Positions 1-6,297 of a DNA stretch of 14,209 nt are shown here, one piece after another. The notes below the pieces were generated by a model. It saw only the letters and a program-made list of their open reading frames with translations, had not been told where the DNA came from and did not search any database. The DNA comes from an uncultured bacterium (lineage in GTDB: Bacteria; Patescibacteriota; Minisyncoccia; Phycocordibacterales; Phycocordibacteraceae). Location: assembly GCA_943914435.1 (NCBI GenBank), contig CALUBY010000013.1, forward strand, positions 1 through 14,209, given 5' to 3'. The position numbers and the translations under genes are program-made. Every line of letters starts with the position of its first letter. Position 1 is the stretch's first letter.

Positions 1-7
1 TTTCTTG

Positions 8-160
8 TTACGCGATAGGTTTCTTCCCCTGAATCAAGCGTACAAGTACAACAATCACCGCTATAACCACTAATAGGTGCACAAATCCTCCAAGAAGATT
101 TGAGGTAACAACGCCAAGAAGCCACAACACAAGAAGTACGCCGGCAATAGTGTAATGCAT
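8..160 (-). CDS. lmo0937-like mini membrane protein
   Basis: A 50-residue protein that is nearly all membrane. It begins MHYTIAGVLLVLWLLGVV, has a second hydrophobic stretch at about residues 24-41, and ends in a basic tail (RLIQGKKPIA). Two short transmembrane helices joined by a Gly-rich turn (SNLLGGF) match the lmo0937/DUF5670 family of about 50 residues. That family has no known biochemical role, although members often lie near stress genes. The stop is TAA and ATG at 160 is the only sensible start. No Shine-Dalgarno motif precedes it. A weak -10-like CATAAT (175-180) and a 12-bp palindrome (205-216) lie upstream, so it is probably transcribed alone, insulated from typA by the hairpin at 231-262. 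The family call is from pattern recognition; the two-helix reading is direct. Confidence 0.8.
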   Translation of the reverse strand: MHYTIAGVLLVLWLLGVVTSNLLGGFVHLLVVIAVIVVLVRLIQGKKPIA

Positions 161-174
161 AGGTGAATGAAAAG

Positions 175-216
175 ATTATGGTGTAACGTTTCTACCCACG
201 GTACAGGAACGTTCCT
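175..216 (-). promoter_or_regulatory. Possible promoter and operator of the mini membrane protein
   Basis: On the minus strand a -10-like CATAAT lies at 175-180, 14 bases before the ATG at 160. No convincing -35 is present. A perfect 12-bp palindrome, AGGAACGTTCCT (205-216), is centred about 33 bp upstream of the -10. Its core AACGTT recurs at 186-191, 22 bp away, which is about two helical turns. This arrangement would suit a dimeric regulator, but no binding protein can be named. Confidence 0.3.
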
Positions 217-230
217 AGAGAAATCATGAA

Positions 231-262
231 GAAAGCCGCCGCAGGTACCTGCGGCGGCTTTC
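231..262 (-). terminator. Intrinsic terminator of typA
   Basis: A perfect 32-base inverted repeat (GAAAGCCGCCGCAGGT and its complement) lies 18 bases past the typA stop. Read on the minus strand the GC-rich stem is followed by a short T-rich run (CTTTCTTC). The RNA stem would be about 14 bp with a tight loop at the GGTACC centre. It separates typA from the mini membrane protein at 8-160. Confidence 0.8.
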
Positions 263-280
263 GGTGAACAAAACGGTTGC

Positions 281-2071
281 TTAGGAAGCGCGCTTGCCTC
301 GAGCACGATCACTCTCCGTAAGACCCTGCTTACGCAAACGAACGGAGGTAGGAGTAATCTCAAGGTACTCGTCGTCAGACATGACCTCAAGACCGCGCTC
401 GATTGTCAGCGTAAATGCTGGAACAAGGTTGATGGCCTCATCCATACCCGACGAACGGACGTTGGACTGGTTCTTACCCTTGGTTGGGTTCACCACCATC
501 TCCTCACCCTTCGAGGTGTTACCCACCACCATACCCTCATACACCTCCGTTGCGGGAGTGATGTAGAGCACGCCACGCTCCTGCATACTCCAGAGAGCAT
601 AGCCGAGTGCTTTTCCGGTTGCCATAGAAATCATCGAACCAACCTGGCGCTTCTTGATTTCTCCCGCGTACGGCTTGAATCCAATAACGCGCGTAGAAAG
701 AATACCCTCTCCCTTTGTGTCCACCACAAACTGGTTCTTGTATCCAAGAAGTCCGCGCGTCGGGCCTTCAAGCGTAAGACGTACCGTGTCTCCTTCCTGA
801 ACAAGGTTCTGAAGTACGAACGCGCGTGTACCGAGACGCTCGATAATAGCTCCCTGATACTCCGTAGGAGTATCAATCGTAACCTCCTCGTATGGCTCAA
901 GCTTCTGACCATCTTCCTCACGGATGATTACCTGTGGCTGAGAGACCTGCATTTCGTATCCTGCGCGACGCATGTTCTCAAGAAGAATAGCGATGTGGAG
1001 TTCACCACGGCCGGAAACCTTGAACGCGTCAGGCGAGACAAAGTCCACCTTAAGGCCCACGTTCACCTCAAGCTCACGCTCAAGATACTCACGAAGCTGA
1101 CGGCTGGTAACAAACTTACCTTCGCGTCCTGCAAACGGAGAGTTGTTCACGAGGAAGTTCACGGTAATTGTTGGCTCATCGATAGCAATCGCTGGCATTG
1201 GCTCTACGGCCGCGTCGGTCGTAATAGTCTCACCGATGTACGCGTCCTCAATACCCGCGACAATCACAATGTCACCGGCGCCTGCTTCAGGCACATCCTG
1301 GCGCTCAAGACCCTTGAAGGTAAAGAGCTTGGTGATTTTCGCATTGCGACTTGTGCCATCGGGTTTCTTTACGATTACAGCCTGTCCTGCCTTTACGACG
1401 CCTTCGTATACGCGCGCAATAGCGAGACGACCAAGGAAGTTGTCATACGCAAGGTTGAAGGTCTGAAGCTTGAGCGGCATAGCAGCAGACTCAGCGCTTG
1501 AGGTTGGCGGCACCTTTTCAAGAATCACGTCGAGAAGCGGCATGAGATCTTTGCGCTCGTCTTCAAGGGCACGCATAGCAACACCTTCACGACCGATAGC
1601 GTATACCGTCGTGAAGTCAGACTGCTCGTCACTTGCCCCAAGCTCAAGGAAGAGCTCAAGAACCTGATCCTCGGCACGCGCAGGATCAGCGGCAGGCTTG
1701 TCGATTTTGTTAAGCACCACAATTGGCTTAAGACCGAGCTCGAGTGACTTCTTAAGTACGAAACGGGTCTGTGGCATTGGGCCCTCCTGGGCATCCACAA
1801 TAAGAAGCACGGAGTCAATCGAACGAAGCACACGCTCCACCTCAGAACCAAAGTCGGAGTGGCCCGGGGTGTCAACGATGTTGATCTTCGTTCCCTTGTA
1901 CTCAATAGAGGTGTTCTTTGAGTAAATAGTGATACCGCGCTCGTGCTCAATTGAGTTCGAGTCCATAGAGACGCCTTCTGCGGCAGCCCCGGTCTGCTTC
2001 ATGATGGCATCGGTCAGCGTGGTCTTGCCGTGGTCCACGTGCGCGATGATAGCGATGTTTCGGATTTCCAT
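281..2071 (-). CDS. typA: Ribosome-associated translational GTPase TypA/BipA
   Basis: A 596-residue protein, close to the usual length of about 605-615. TypA/BipA binds the ribosome near the EF-G site and supports large-subunit assembly and growth under stress or cold. The GTPase domain is complete: P-loop AHVDHGKT (10-17), switch I ERGITI (44-49), DTPGH (67-71) and NKID (121-124). EF-Tu-like domain II and EF-G-like domains III and V follow (SPFAGREGKFVTSRQL, VSGRGELHIAILLENMRRAGYE). The BipA-specific C-terminal region ends in EYLEITPTSVRLRKQGLTESDR, very like E. coli BipA. The start puts MEIRNIAIIAHVDHGKT in register with relatives. The preceding bases (TTACATCCT) contain no Shine-Dalgarno motif. 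A terminator follows, and the promoter candidate at 2126-2154 suggests transcription separate from the upstream operon. Confidence 0.97.
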   Translation of the reverse strand: MEIRNIAIIAHVDHGKTTLTDAIMKQTGAAAEGVSMDSNSIEHERGITIYSKNTSIEYKGTKINIVDTPGHSDFGSEVERVLRSIDSVLLIVDAQEGPMPQTRFVLKKSLELGLKPIVVLNKIDKPAADPARAEDQVLELFLELGASDEQSDFTTVYAIGREGVAMRALEDERKDLMPLLDVILEKVPPTSSAESAAMPLKLQTFNLAYDNFLGRLAIARVYEGVVKAGQAVIVKKPDGTSRNAKITKLFTFKGLERQDVPEAGAGDIVIVAGIEDAYIGETITTDAAVEPMPAIAIDEPTITVNFLVNNSPFAGREGKFVTSRQLREYLERELEVNVGLKVDFVSPDAFKVSGRGELHIAILLENMRRAGYEMQVSQPQVIIREEDGQKLEPYEEVTIDTPTEYQGAIIERLGTRAFVLQNLVQEGDTVRLTLEGPTRGLLGYKNQFVVDTKGEGILSTRVIGFKPYAGEIKKRQVGSMISMATGKALGYALWSMQERGVLYITPATEVYEGMVVGNTSKGEEMVVNPTKGKNQSNVRSSGMDEAINLVPAFTLTIERGLEVMSDDEYLEITPTSVRLRKQGLTESDRARGKRAS

Positions 2072-2090
2072 AGGATGTAAGCCAGTTCGA

Positions 2091-2113
2091 TAAAATAAAA
2101 AGGCCCCGGGGGC
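2091..2113 (-). terminator. Short GC hairpin with U-tract, upstream of typA
   Basis: On the minus strand GCCCCCGGGGC (2113-2103) is followed by CC and TTTTTATTTTA (2101-2091). The stem is only about 4 bp with a 3-base loop, but it is all G-C and the U-tract is strong. It lies 62 bases past the stop of the 67-residue gene, so it could end that operon. It also falls inside the predicted typA leader, where it might act as an attenuator. Confidence 0.5.
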
Positions 2114-2125
2114 ATTGATATCCTC

Positions 2126-2154
2126 AAAATAACCTTATATATGGTATGCGTCAA
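2126..2154 (-). promoter_or_regulatory. Sigma70-like promoter candidate for typA
   Basis: On the minus strand TTGACG (2154-2149) matches the -35 consensus at 5 of 6 positions. It is separated by exactly 17 bp from TATTTT (2131-2126), which matches the -10 consensus at 4 of 6. Transcription would start near 2119-2120 and give a leader of about 48 bases that includes the hairpin at 2103-2113. The region between -35 and -10 is very AT-rich (CATATATAAGG). Confidence 0.45.
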
Positions 2155-2175
2155 TGTTTTCCCCGCCCAACAAGC

Positions 2176-2379
2176 CTACCGCTTCTTGCTCTTGAGCACC
2201 TTATAGAGCCCTTCGAGTAGCTCGAGCGCTTCTGCTTTTGTAAGGAGTAATTCTGCCTCGGAGTCAGGTCGCTCGAGGTAGACCGCAATGCTTGGGACCT
2301 TTCTGAGAGAATCATCCTTAACCTGCAGAGTCACTGCCTCTTCGAGTTCGTTCTTAAATCGTCTTGTATCAATGGCCAT
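2176..2379 (-). CDS. Small hypothetical protein, last gene of the mltG operon
   Basis: A 67-residue, charged, soluble protein that I do not recognise. It begins MAIDTRRFKNELEEAV. A likely beta region (PSIAVYLERPD) follows, then a strongly amphipathic helix (LLLTKAEALELLEGLYKVLKSKKR) rich in Glu and Lys. There is no Cys, no signal peptide and no membrane segment. Its ATG is two bases after the mltG stop, so it is very probably co-transcribed and perhaps translationally coupled. Codon use resembles that of its neighbours and the frame is open throughout, so I treat it as real. The long C-terminal helix could mediate dimerisation or protein binding, but no function can be assigned. Confidence 0.7.
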   Translation of the reverse strand: MAIDTRRFKNELEEAVTLQVKDDSLRKVPSIAVYLERPDSEAELLLTKAEALELLEGLYKVLKSKKR

Positions 2380-2381
2380 GG

Positions 2382-3398
2382 TTATTTGAGGTATCGATTC
2401 ACGTTTTCGAGATGACCCGCATACGTTACCGAGCAGTGAATGACCCCGTCAAGGTCATGGAGGTAATACATACAGTTTGTATCCTCCGGATTAAGCGCAG
2501 CATCAATCGACTCGATGGAAGGATTCGCAATCGGGTGGGGAGGAAGTCCCGCATACTTATACGTATTAAAAGGAGACTCGAGACTTTTATCTTCAGAACG
2601 CGGCACCGGCCACCAGTTCCCCTCTTCTCCGCGAATGTACTGAAGCGACGCATCAACCTGTAGCCGCATGCCATCATTAATACGATTCCAGAGAATGCCT
2701 GAGACAAGATGCTTATCGTTTTTGGCCGCTTCTCGTTCAATGAGCGAGGCCATGATAAGTGCTTCAGTCCAGGTGACATTTTTTTCAACGACCTGATCTG
2801 CATACGGAGCGAACATGCTTTCAAAACGATTGCGCAAGCGAGCAGCGACCTGTGAGGGTGCCTGGTCCGAAGGAATTAGATACGTGTCACCGTAGTACAC
2901 CCCTTCAATTTGTTCAGGGGTCGGTGCAGTTGAAACCGTAATGAACTCTTCTTTCTGTTCAGGAGTCCACCCAAGCTTCCGTGCGAGATATTCACCAATC
3001 TGTTCCTTGCGCCACCCTGGCGGGAACGTAATCCACGCAAGGTACGGAGGTTGCGACAGAAGGTCTGCAACCGTCCACACGTCCATAGAAGGCGATATTG
3101 TATATCCTCCTTCCCGCACGTCGTTTAAGTGGCCGCTTGCGGTATAGGCAATCCTAAACGCGGTCATGCTTTTTATGTATCCGCCCGCCTTAAGATTTTG
3201 CGCTATCGTTTCAAATTCGCTGTCAGGCTCAACAATAAATTCCGTGGGAGGAATGGAAGACGCGGACACCGGACCAAAATATCGGGCGTAGAGAAGTACA
3301 AACGTTACGAGCAATAGGACAACGGCGCCTCCTGCAATAAGGAGATGCCGTCGAGAAGGACGGCGTGTATGAATAGTTTCCAGAAACGAAAAATGCAT
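2382..3398 (-). CDS. mltG: Endolytic murein transglycosylase MltG (YceG-like)
   Basis: A 338-residue inner-membrane enzyme (E. coli MltG has 340). It cleaves nascent glycan strands within the chain and sets strand length near the cell-wall synthesis machinery. A basic cytoplasmic N-terminus is followed by one transmembrane helix at about residues 19-38. A LysM-like region comes next (FETIAQNLKAGGYIKS). The catalytic motif is ALIMASLIEREA, with the proposed catalytic Glu at residue 221. Family signatures follow: GILWNRINDGMRLQVDASLQY, NTYKYAGLPPHPIANPS and YYLHDLDGVIHCSVTYAGH. An in-frame ATG at 3455 would overlap the helicase gene by 32 bases and add 19 polar residues; the start at 3398 fits family length better. 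CACTATCTATC lies one base before this ATG, and no Shine-Dalgarno motif is near. The gene lies 25 bases after the helicase and is probably in its operon. Confidence 0.93.
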   Translation of the reverse strand: MHFSFLETIHTRRPSRRHLLIAGGAVVLLLVTFVLLYARYFGPVSASSIPPTEFIVEPDSEFETIAQNLKAGGYIKSMTAFRIAYTASGHLNDVREGGYTISPSMDVWTVADLLSQPPYLAWITFPPGWRKEQIGEYLARKLGWTPEQKEEFITVSTAPTPEQIEGVYYGDTYLIPSDQAPSQVAARLRNRFESMFAPYADQVVEKNVTWTEALIMASLIEREAAKNDKHLVSGILWNRINDGMRLQVDASLQYIRGEEGNWWPVPRSEDKSLESPFNTYKYAGLPPHPIANPSIESIDAALNPEDTNCMYYLHDLDGVIHCSVTYAGHLENVNRYLK

Positions 3399-3423
3399 GG
3401 ATAGATAGTGTACCTTATCCCCG

Positions 3424-5091
3424 CTACTCCTCCGCTGTGTAAAGAATGCGCGCAAGTTTTAGCTCATCAAAAGAATATTTTGCTTTTAGAGAAGCATGCA
3501 CTGGGGTGAGTTTTTCCGTACCGTTTGCATCAAACGCCGCATATATAGTTTCAAGCGCTCCCCGCAACCGTTGAGGCATACGAGCTTCAACAAGGTCAGG
3601 AGTGATGCGCCCAAGAGCGACAAGCTTAACGGCATGATCAGCAATGGTACCAAGCGTCAATTTCCTCTCCTTCGCGATATCAGCAAAGCTCTTTCCCTCT
3701 CCAAGCAAGAAAAAAGTCTCGTCAAACGTCGTACGCTTTTCTTGTGGCTCGCCTTCAGGCAGTATCTCGAGGCTTCCGCCCGATGCCTTTATAAACTGTT
3801 GCTCCATACGCTCGCGTCCACCATCACTATCAAGCGCTTCAAACGTTCGTACCGCTGCCTCTGAGGAAGCACGAAAATCCTTGTCGAGTGCGGCTACCGT
3901 TGGGTGAATAGCAAGCGCGTTCTCACTCCACCCAAGAAGATGTATACCAGAAAGACTTCGCACACGTGAGAGTGCCACGTATCCTTGGCCGTATTCAAAC
4001 GAGCGAGAGAGGTCCATAGCTGCAGCATCAAGACTCTGGCCCTGGCTTTTATGAACCGTGATAGCCCATGCGAGCTTGAGAGGAATCTGCGTGAGCTTTG
4101 CCTTTACTTTGCCCCCCTCCTCAACGGCCCAGTCGGCCGGGGCAATAGTTAGTTCTCGTCCGCTGCGGGTTTCAATTATCGGATAGTTCGTTCCCCGTTC
4201 AAATCCAATAACAATGCCGAGCGTGCCGTTTGCATACCCTATCGCAGGATTATTTTTCGTTGCCATAACAACCGCCCCTTCTTTGAGGACAAGGGTTTCT
4301 GGAGACAAGCATCCTCGCTTAAGGGCCTCGGCAAGTGCTGCCGACCCTGCCGCTGACATAGCAAATGTTTTTGGACTTCCGGGAAGCTTTGCGAGTTGCT
4401 CACTATTTATACGGTCCACGTCTGCGTTATGCGTGAAAAGCTGGGGCACCCCCTCTTCAATAGAATCGTATTCTGCCTCTCTCGCGGTAATGAGTGAGAC
4501 ATGGGTATGATCCCACTCGCCAGAACGTATAGCGCCGAGAACCGAGAGAAACTGTTTGTCGTCCTGACGATGCTGCTCGGAGAGGTAACAGATAATAGGA
4601 TTAAGAGCGGCCCATGCAGGTGACTCAAACGCAAATTGCACCGCGCTTCTTGAGACAGGAGGCAACTGAAAAAAGTCTCCTACAAGAACCACCTGCAGTC
4701 CCCCAAACGCGAGCGTCGGTTCTTGCCTCACGGCACGCGCGACCTCATCCACCATCGAAAGCACATTTGCAGAAAGCATCGACACCTCATCAATAATGAG
4801 AACCTTCGCTTTTAGGAGACGCTTTGCAACATGTTCTTTGTGAGTAATCGTATCAAGAAGCTCGGGAGTCATTCGGTCAGCAATACCAATACCACTCCAC
4901 GCATGGAGCGTCATACCACCCACGTGCGTAGCGGCGATACCCGTTGATGCCGTTATAGAGGGCTCAATGCCATGAGAACGAAGCCATGCGATATAGGCGT
5001 TTACGGTATGAGTTTTACCCGATCCCGGTTCTCCCGTAAGAAATACATTCGCGCCCGTTTTTACTATTGAAAGTGCTTCAGATTGAGTCAT
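3424..5091 (-). CDS. PIF1-like SF1B DNA helicase with C-terminal helical domain
   Basis: A 555-residue ATP-dependent 5'-3' DNA helicase of the PIF1/RecD2-like class, expected to unwind DNA in repair or replication. Motifs appear in order: Walker A GEPGSGKT (20-27), Ia TASTGIAA (48-54), Walker B IIDEVSML (99-106), GDFFQLPP (138-145), LSEQHRQ (170-176), and the UvrD/RecD-type C-terminal motif TVHKSQGQSLDAAAMDL (345-361) followed by YVALSRVRSLSGIHLL. After a linker, residues about 453-555 form a helical tail (FFLLGEGKSFADIAKERKLTLGTIADH) resembling the HTH_40-type helix-turn-helix seen at the C-terminus of some RecQ-like helicases. No Shine-Dalgarno motif precedes the ATG. It starts 11 bases after the upstream envelope-protein gene and is followed by mltG, so it sits between two envelope genes. 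The helicase class is secure; the tail assignment is less so. Confidence 0.92.
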   Translation of the reverse strand: MTQSEALSIVKTGANVFLTGEPGSGKTHTVNAYIAWLRSHGIEPSITASTGIAATHVGGMTLHAWSGIGIADRMTPELLDTITHKEHVAKRLLKAKVLIIDEVSMLSANVLSMVDEVARAVRQEPTLAFGGLQVVLVGDFFQLPPVSRSAVQFAFESPAWAALNPIICYLSEQHRQDDKQFLSVLGAIRSGEWDHTHVSLITAREAEYDSIEEGVPQLFTHNADVDRINSEQLAKLPGSPKTFAMSAAGSAALAEALKRGCLSPETLVLKEGAVVMATKNNPAIGYANGTLGIVIGFERGTNYPIIETRSGRELTIAPADWAVEEGGKVKAKLTQIPLKLAWAITVHKSQGQSLDAAAMDLSRSFEYGQGYVALSRVRSLSGIHLLGWSENALAIHPTVAALDKDFRASSEAAVRTFEALDSDGGRERMEQQFIKASGGSLEILPEGEPQEKRTTFDETFFLLGEGKSFADIAKERKLTLGTIADHAVKLVALGRITPDLVEARMPQRLRGALETIYAAFDANGTEKLTPVHASLKAKYSFDELKLARILYTAEE

Positions 5092-5102
5092 TACAAAAAA
5101 CG

Positions 5103-5924
5103 TTAACGGAGAGAAGCATCGAACACGAACCGATAGTCAGAATCATCGAGTGTCTCTGTTGATACTTTTTCTGGAAGAACCTCTTGCAGTGTTATGGTGA
5201 CCTCCTCAATAAGTACAGCAATGCCAGGAATAAATTCTATCTCCTGCTCCTCCCCACCACTCACGACTCGTACATTCACGCGCACTGAGCCTGCCTGAAT
5301 ACAGGCAACGTCGATAGGACAACGGCTATCTTCAAGAATCTCAAGAGGTGTAAGTGCTATCTGCCCTATCTGCACGGTCTCTTGTATCGAAATAGCTGAA
5401 GACGTCGCAGAAGTCATGTCCGTATCAGTCAAAACGGCCGGATACTCTTCATAGCTACTGATTAGATACCCACCCCGCTCATTAGTAACGGTAAGCAAGA
5501 GTGGCACGGTTCCTGCGTCACCCGTCGTCTTTTTTAACATAATGCGCGCCGTAACATCGTACACACCCGGCGAACGCATAAACACGGAATCTACTTCAAT
5601 GTAATCCGGCCAGATGTTCGAGGCTTTGCGGCCCGGTGCCGTAAGCGGATCTATTTCCCACTGACGAAGAAGCGTCTCACTTACATACGGACCATACACA
5701 CGACGAATGTCTTCTGCTGCCGTATTCGACGAAAGCGAAACAGCGGCAAGCGTATTTCCAAACGCCGCTACGGTCGTACGCACATCACCTTCGTGCTGCC
5801 CATCAAGCACGCCTTCCGGATGCGACTGTATATAGGAGTACCCAAGACCAATGAATACAAGGACTGCACCAACAATCCAAAGATACATAAATGAATGGTG
5901 CGCAGAGACGCTACGGGTTTTCAT
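5103..5924 (-). CDS. Membrane-anchored extracytoplasmic protein with CPxDVxC domain
   Basis: A 273-residue protein of unknown function. Residues 13-31 (MYLWIVGAVLVFIGLGYSY) form one uncleaved-looking transmembrane anchor, so the rest should face outside. A mixed alpha/beta domain spans about 45-162 (VRTTVAAFGNTLAAVSL, then strands around YDVTARIMLKK, PLLLTVTNERGGYLISSYEE). A Thr/Ser linker leads to a C-terminal beta-rich domain with LEDSRCPIDVACIQAG (197-212). C202 and C208 are its only cysteines and could form a disulphide. The DSRCPxxVxC(I/V)xAG pattern recurs in small secreted domains of many bacteria, without known function. It is the first gene of a tight run with the helicase (11-base gap), mltG and the 67-residue gene. 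A -10-like TATTCT ends six bases before the ATG, suggesting a leaderless message. Confidence 0.82.
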   Translation of the reverse strand: MKTRSVSAHHSFMYLWIVGAVLVFIGLGYSYIQSHPEGVLDGQHEGDVRTTVAAFGNTLAAVSLSSNTAAEDIRRVYGPYVSETLLRQWEIDPLTAPGRKASNIWPDYIEVDSVFMRSPGVYDVTARIMLKKTTGDAGTVPLLLTVTNERGGYLISSYEEYPAVLTDTDMTSATSSAISIQETVQIGQIALTPLEILEDSRCPIDVACIQAGSVRVNVRVVSGGEEQEIEFIPGIAVLIEEVTITLQEVLPEKVSTETLDDSDYRFVFDASLR

Positions 5925-5930
5925 GCACTA

Positions 5931-5936
5931 AGAATA
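5931..5936 (-). promoter_or_regulatory. -10-like hexamer six bases before the ATG
   Basis: TATTCT (4 of 6 to TATAAT) on the minus strand ends six bases before the ATG at 5924, so a transcript would begin at or next to the start codon. No good -35 is seen. A GGGGAGGTG stretch lies upstream of it, 14 bases from the ATG, and would then be outside the transcript. Confidence 0.25.
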
Positions 5937-5983
5937 GCACCTCCCCTTCTTGGGGATACGAGGCCGCGTCATAACTTAGCAAA

Positions 5984-6012
5984 TTGACTTCTATGGAATA
6001 AAGGTATACTAT
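5984..6012 (+). promoter_or_regulatory. Promoter of the abrB-adaptor-RND operon
   Basis: TTGACT (5984-5989) matches the -35 consensus at 5 of 6 positions. Two overlapping -10 choices exist: TATACT (6005-6010) at 15 bp spacing, and TACTAT (6007-6012) at 17 bp. The region is AT-rich and lies 20-28 bases before the regulator ATG. It is the best promoter candidate in the window by sequence. The inverted repeat at 6007-6027 overlaps its downstream part. Confidence 0.55.
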
Positions 6013-6027
6013 TTACGATAAGTAGTA
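6007..6027. promoter_or_regulatory. Inverted repeat, candidate AbrB operator
   Basis: ACTATTTA cga TAAGTAGT is an imperfect inverted repeat: 7 of 8 arm positions match, and one more outer pair (6007/6027) also matches. It overlaps the -10 and the expected transcription start of the regulator gene. That is a typical place for an autorepressor site. The link to the encoded SpoVT/AbrB protein is inference from position. Confidence 0.4.
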
Positions 6028-6032
6028 ATTAT

Positions 6033-6263
6033 ATGAAATGCATGAATCGCCATCACATCTACGGCACGGCGACCGTAAACGACAAGGGTCAGATTGTTAT
6101 TCCTGCGGAAGCACGCAAAGAGCTCGGGATTGAACCTGACACTAAGCTTGTCATTATTGGTGGCGGACCAAAGAACATGCTCCATCTGGTGAGTGCTGAA
6201 GAGTTCGAAAAAAAGATGCAGGGCGTTATGGGATGGTTCTTTAAAGGCGACACCCCCTCCTAA
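6033..6263 (+). CDS. SpoVT/AbrB-family transcriptional regulator
   Basis: A 76-residue protein with a swapped-hairpin AbrB DNA-binding domain at about residues 9-55. The core YGTATVNDKGQIVIPAEARKELGI is the classic signature, with the strand, the basic and polar contact residues, and the helix before LGI. Such proteins dimerise through interleaved hairpins and bind DNA as transition-state regulators or antitoxins. No toxin gene adjoins it; a multidrug-efflux pair follows, so a local transcriptional regulator is more likely. The tail (EEFEKKMQGVMGWFFKGDTPS) is helical and ends with aromatic residues. ATG 6033 is chosen over the in-frame ATG at 6042 because it is first after the promoter; neither has a Shine-Dalgarno motif. 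The adaptor gene starts 34 bases downstream. Confidence 0.9.
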   Translation: MKCMNRHHIYGTATVNDKGQIVIPAEARKELGIEPDTKLVIIGGGPKNMLHLVSAEEFEKKMQGVMGWFFKGDTPS

Positions 6264-6297
6264 CATTTCTTTTAATTACATCCTCTATTCGTACGAT

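Noticed and set aside
70..390. 106-residue frame across the typA terminator
   Set aside because: It crosses a strong terminator and overlaps two real genes; the composition is not protein-like.
995..1501. 168-residue open frame on the plus strand inside typA
   Set aside because: It is antisense to a strongly conserved gene and its translation has no recognisable domain pattern.
3399..3455. Longer mltG start at 3455
   Set aside because: It would overlap the helicase gene and add 19 polar residues not typical of MltG; the 3398 start gives family length.
5938..5948. GGGGAGGTG as the Shine-Dalgarno site of the 5924 gene
   Set aside because: It is about 14 bases from the ATG, beyond the usual range, and a -10-like hexamer lies between.
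5942..5956. TCCCC-TTCTT-GGGGA hairpin between divergent genes
   Set aside because: Short stem with no U-tract; may occur by chance.
6033..6263. AbrB protein as the antitoxin of a toxin-antitoxin pair
   Set aside because: No small toxin-like gene (PIN, MazF or Doc type) lies beside it; the next gene is the efflux adaptor.
6193..6297. Upstream in-frame start for the adaptor
   Set aside because: The extension lies within the abrB gene in another frame and its residues look like out-of-frame translation.
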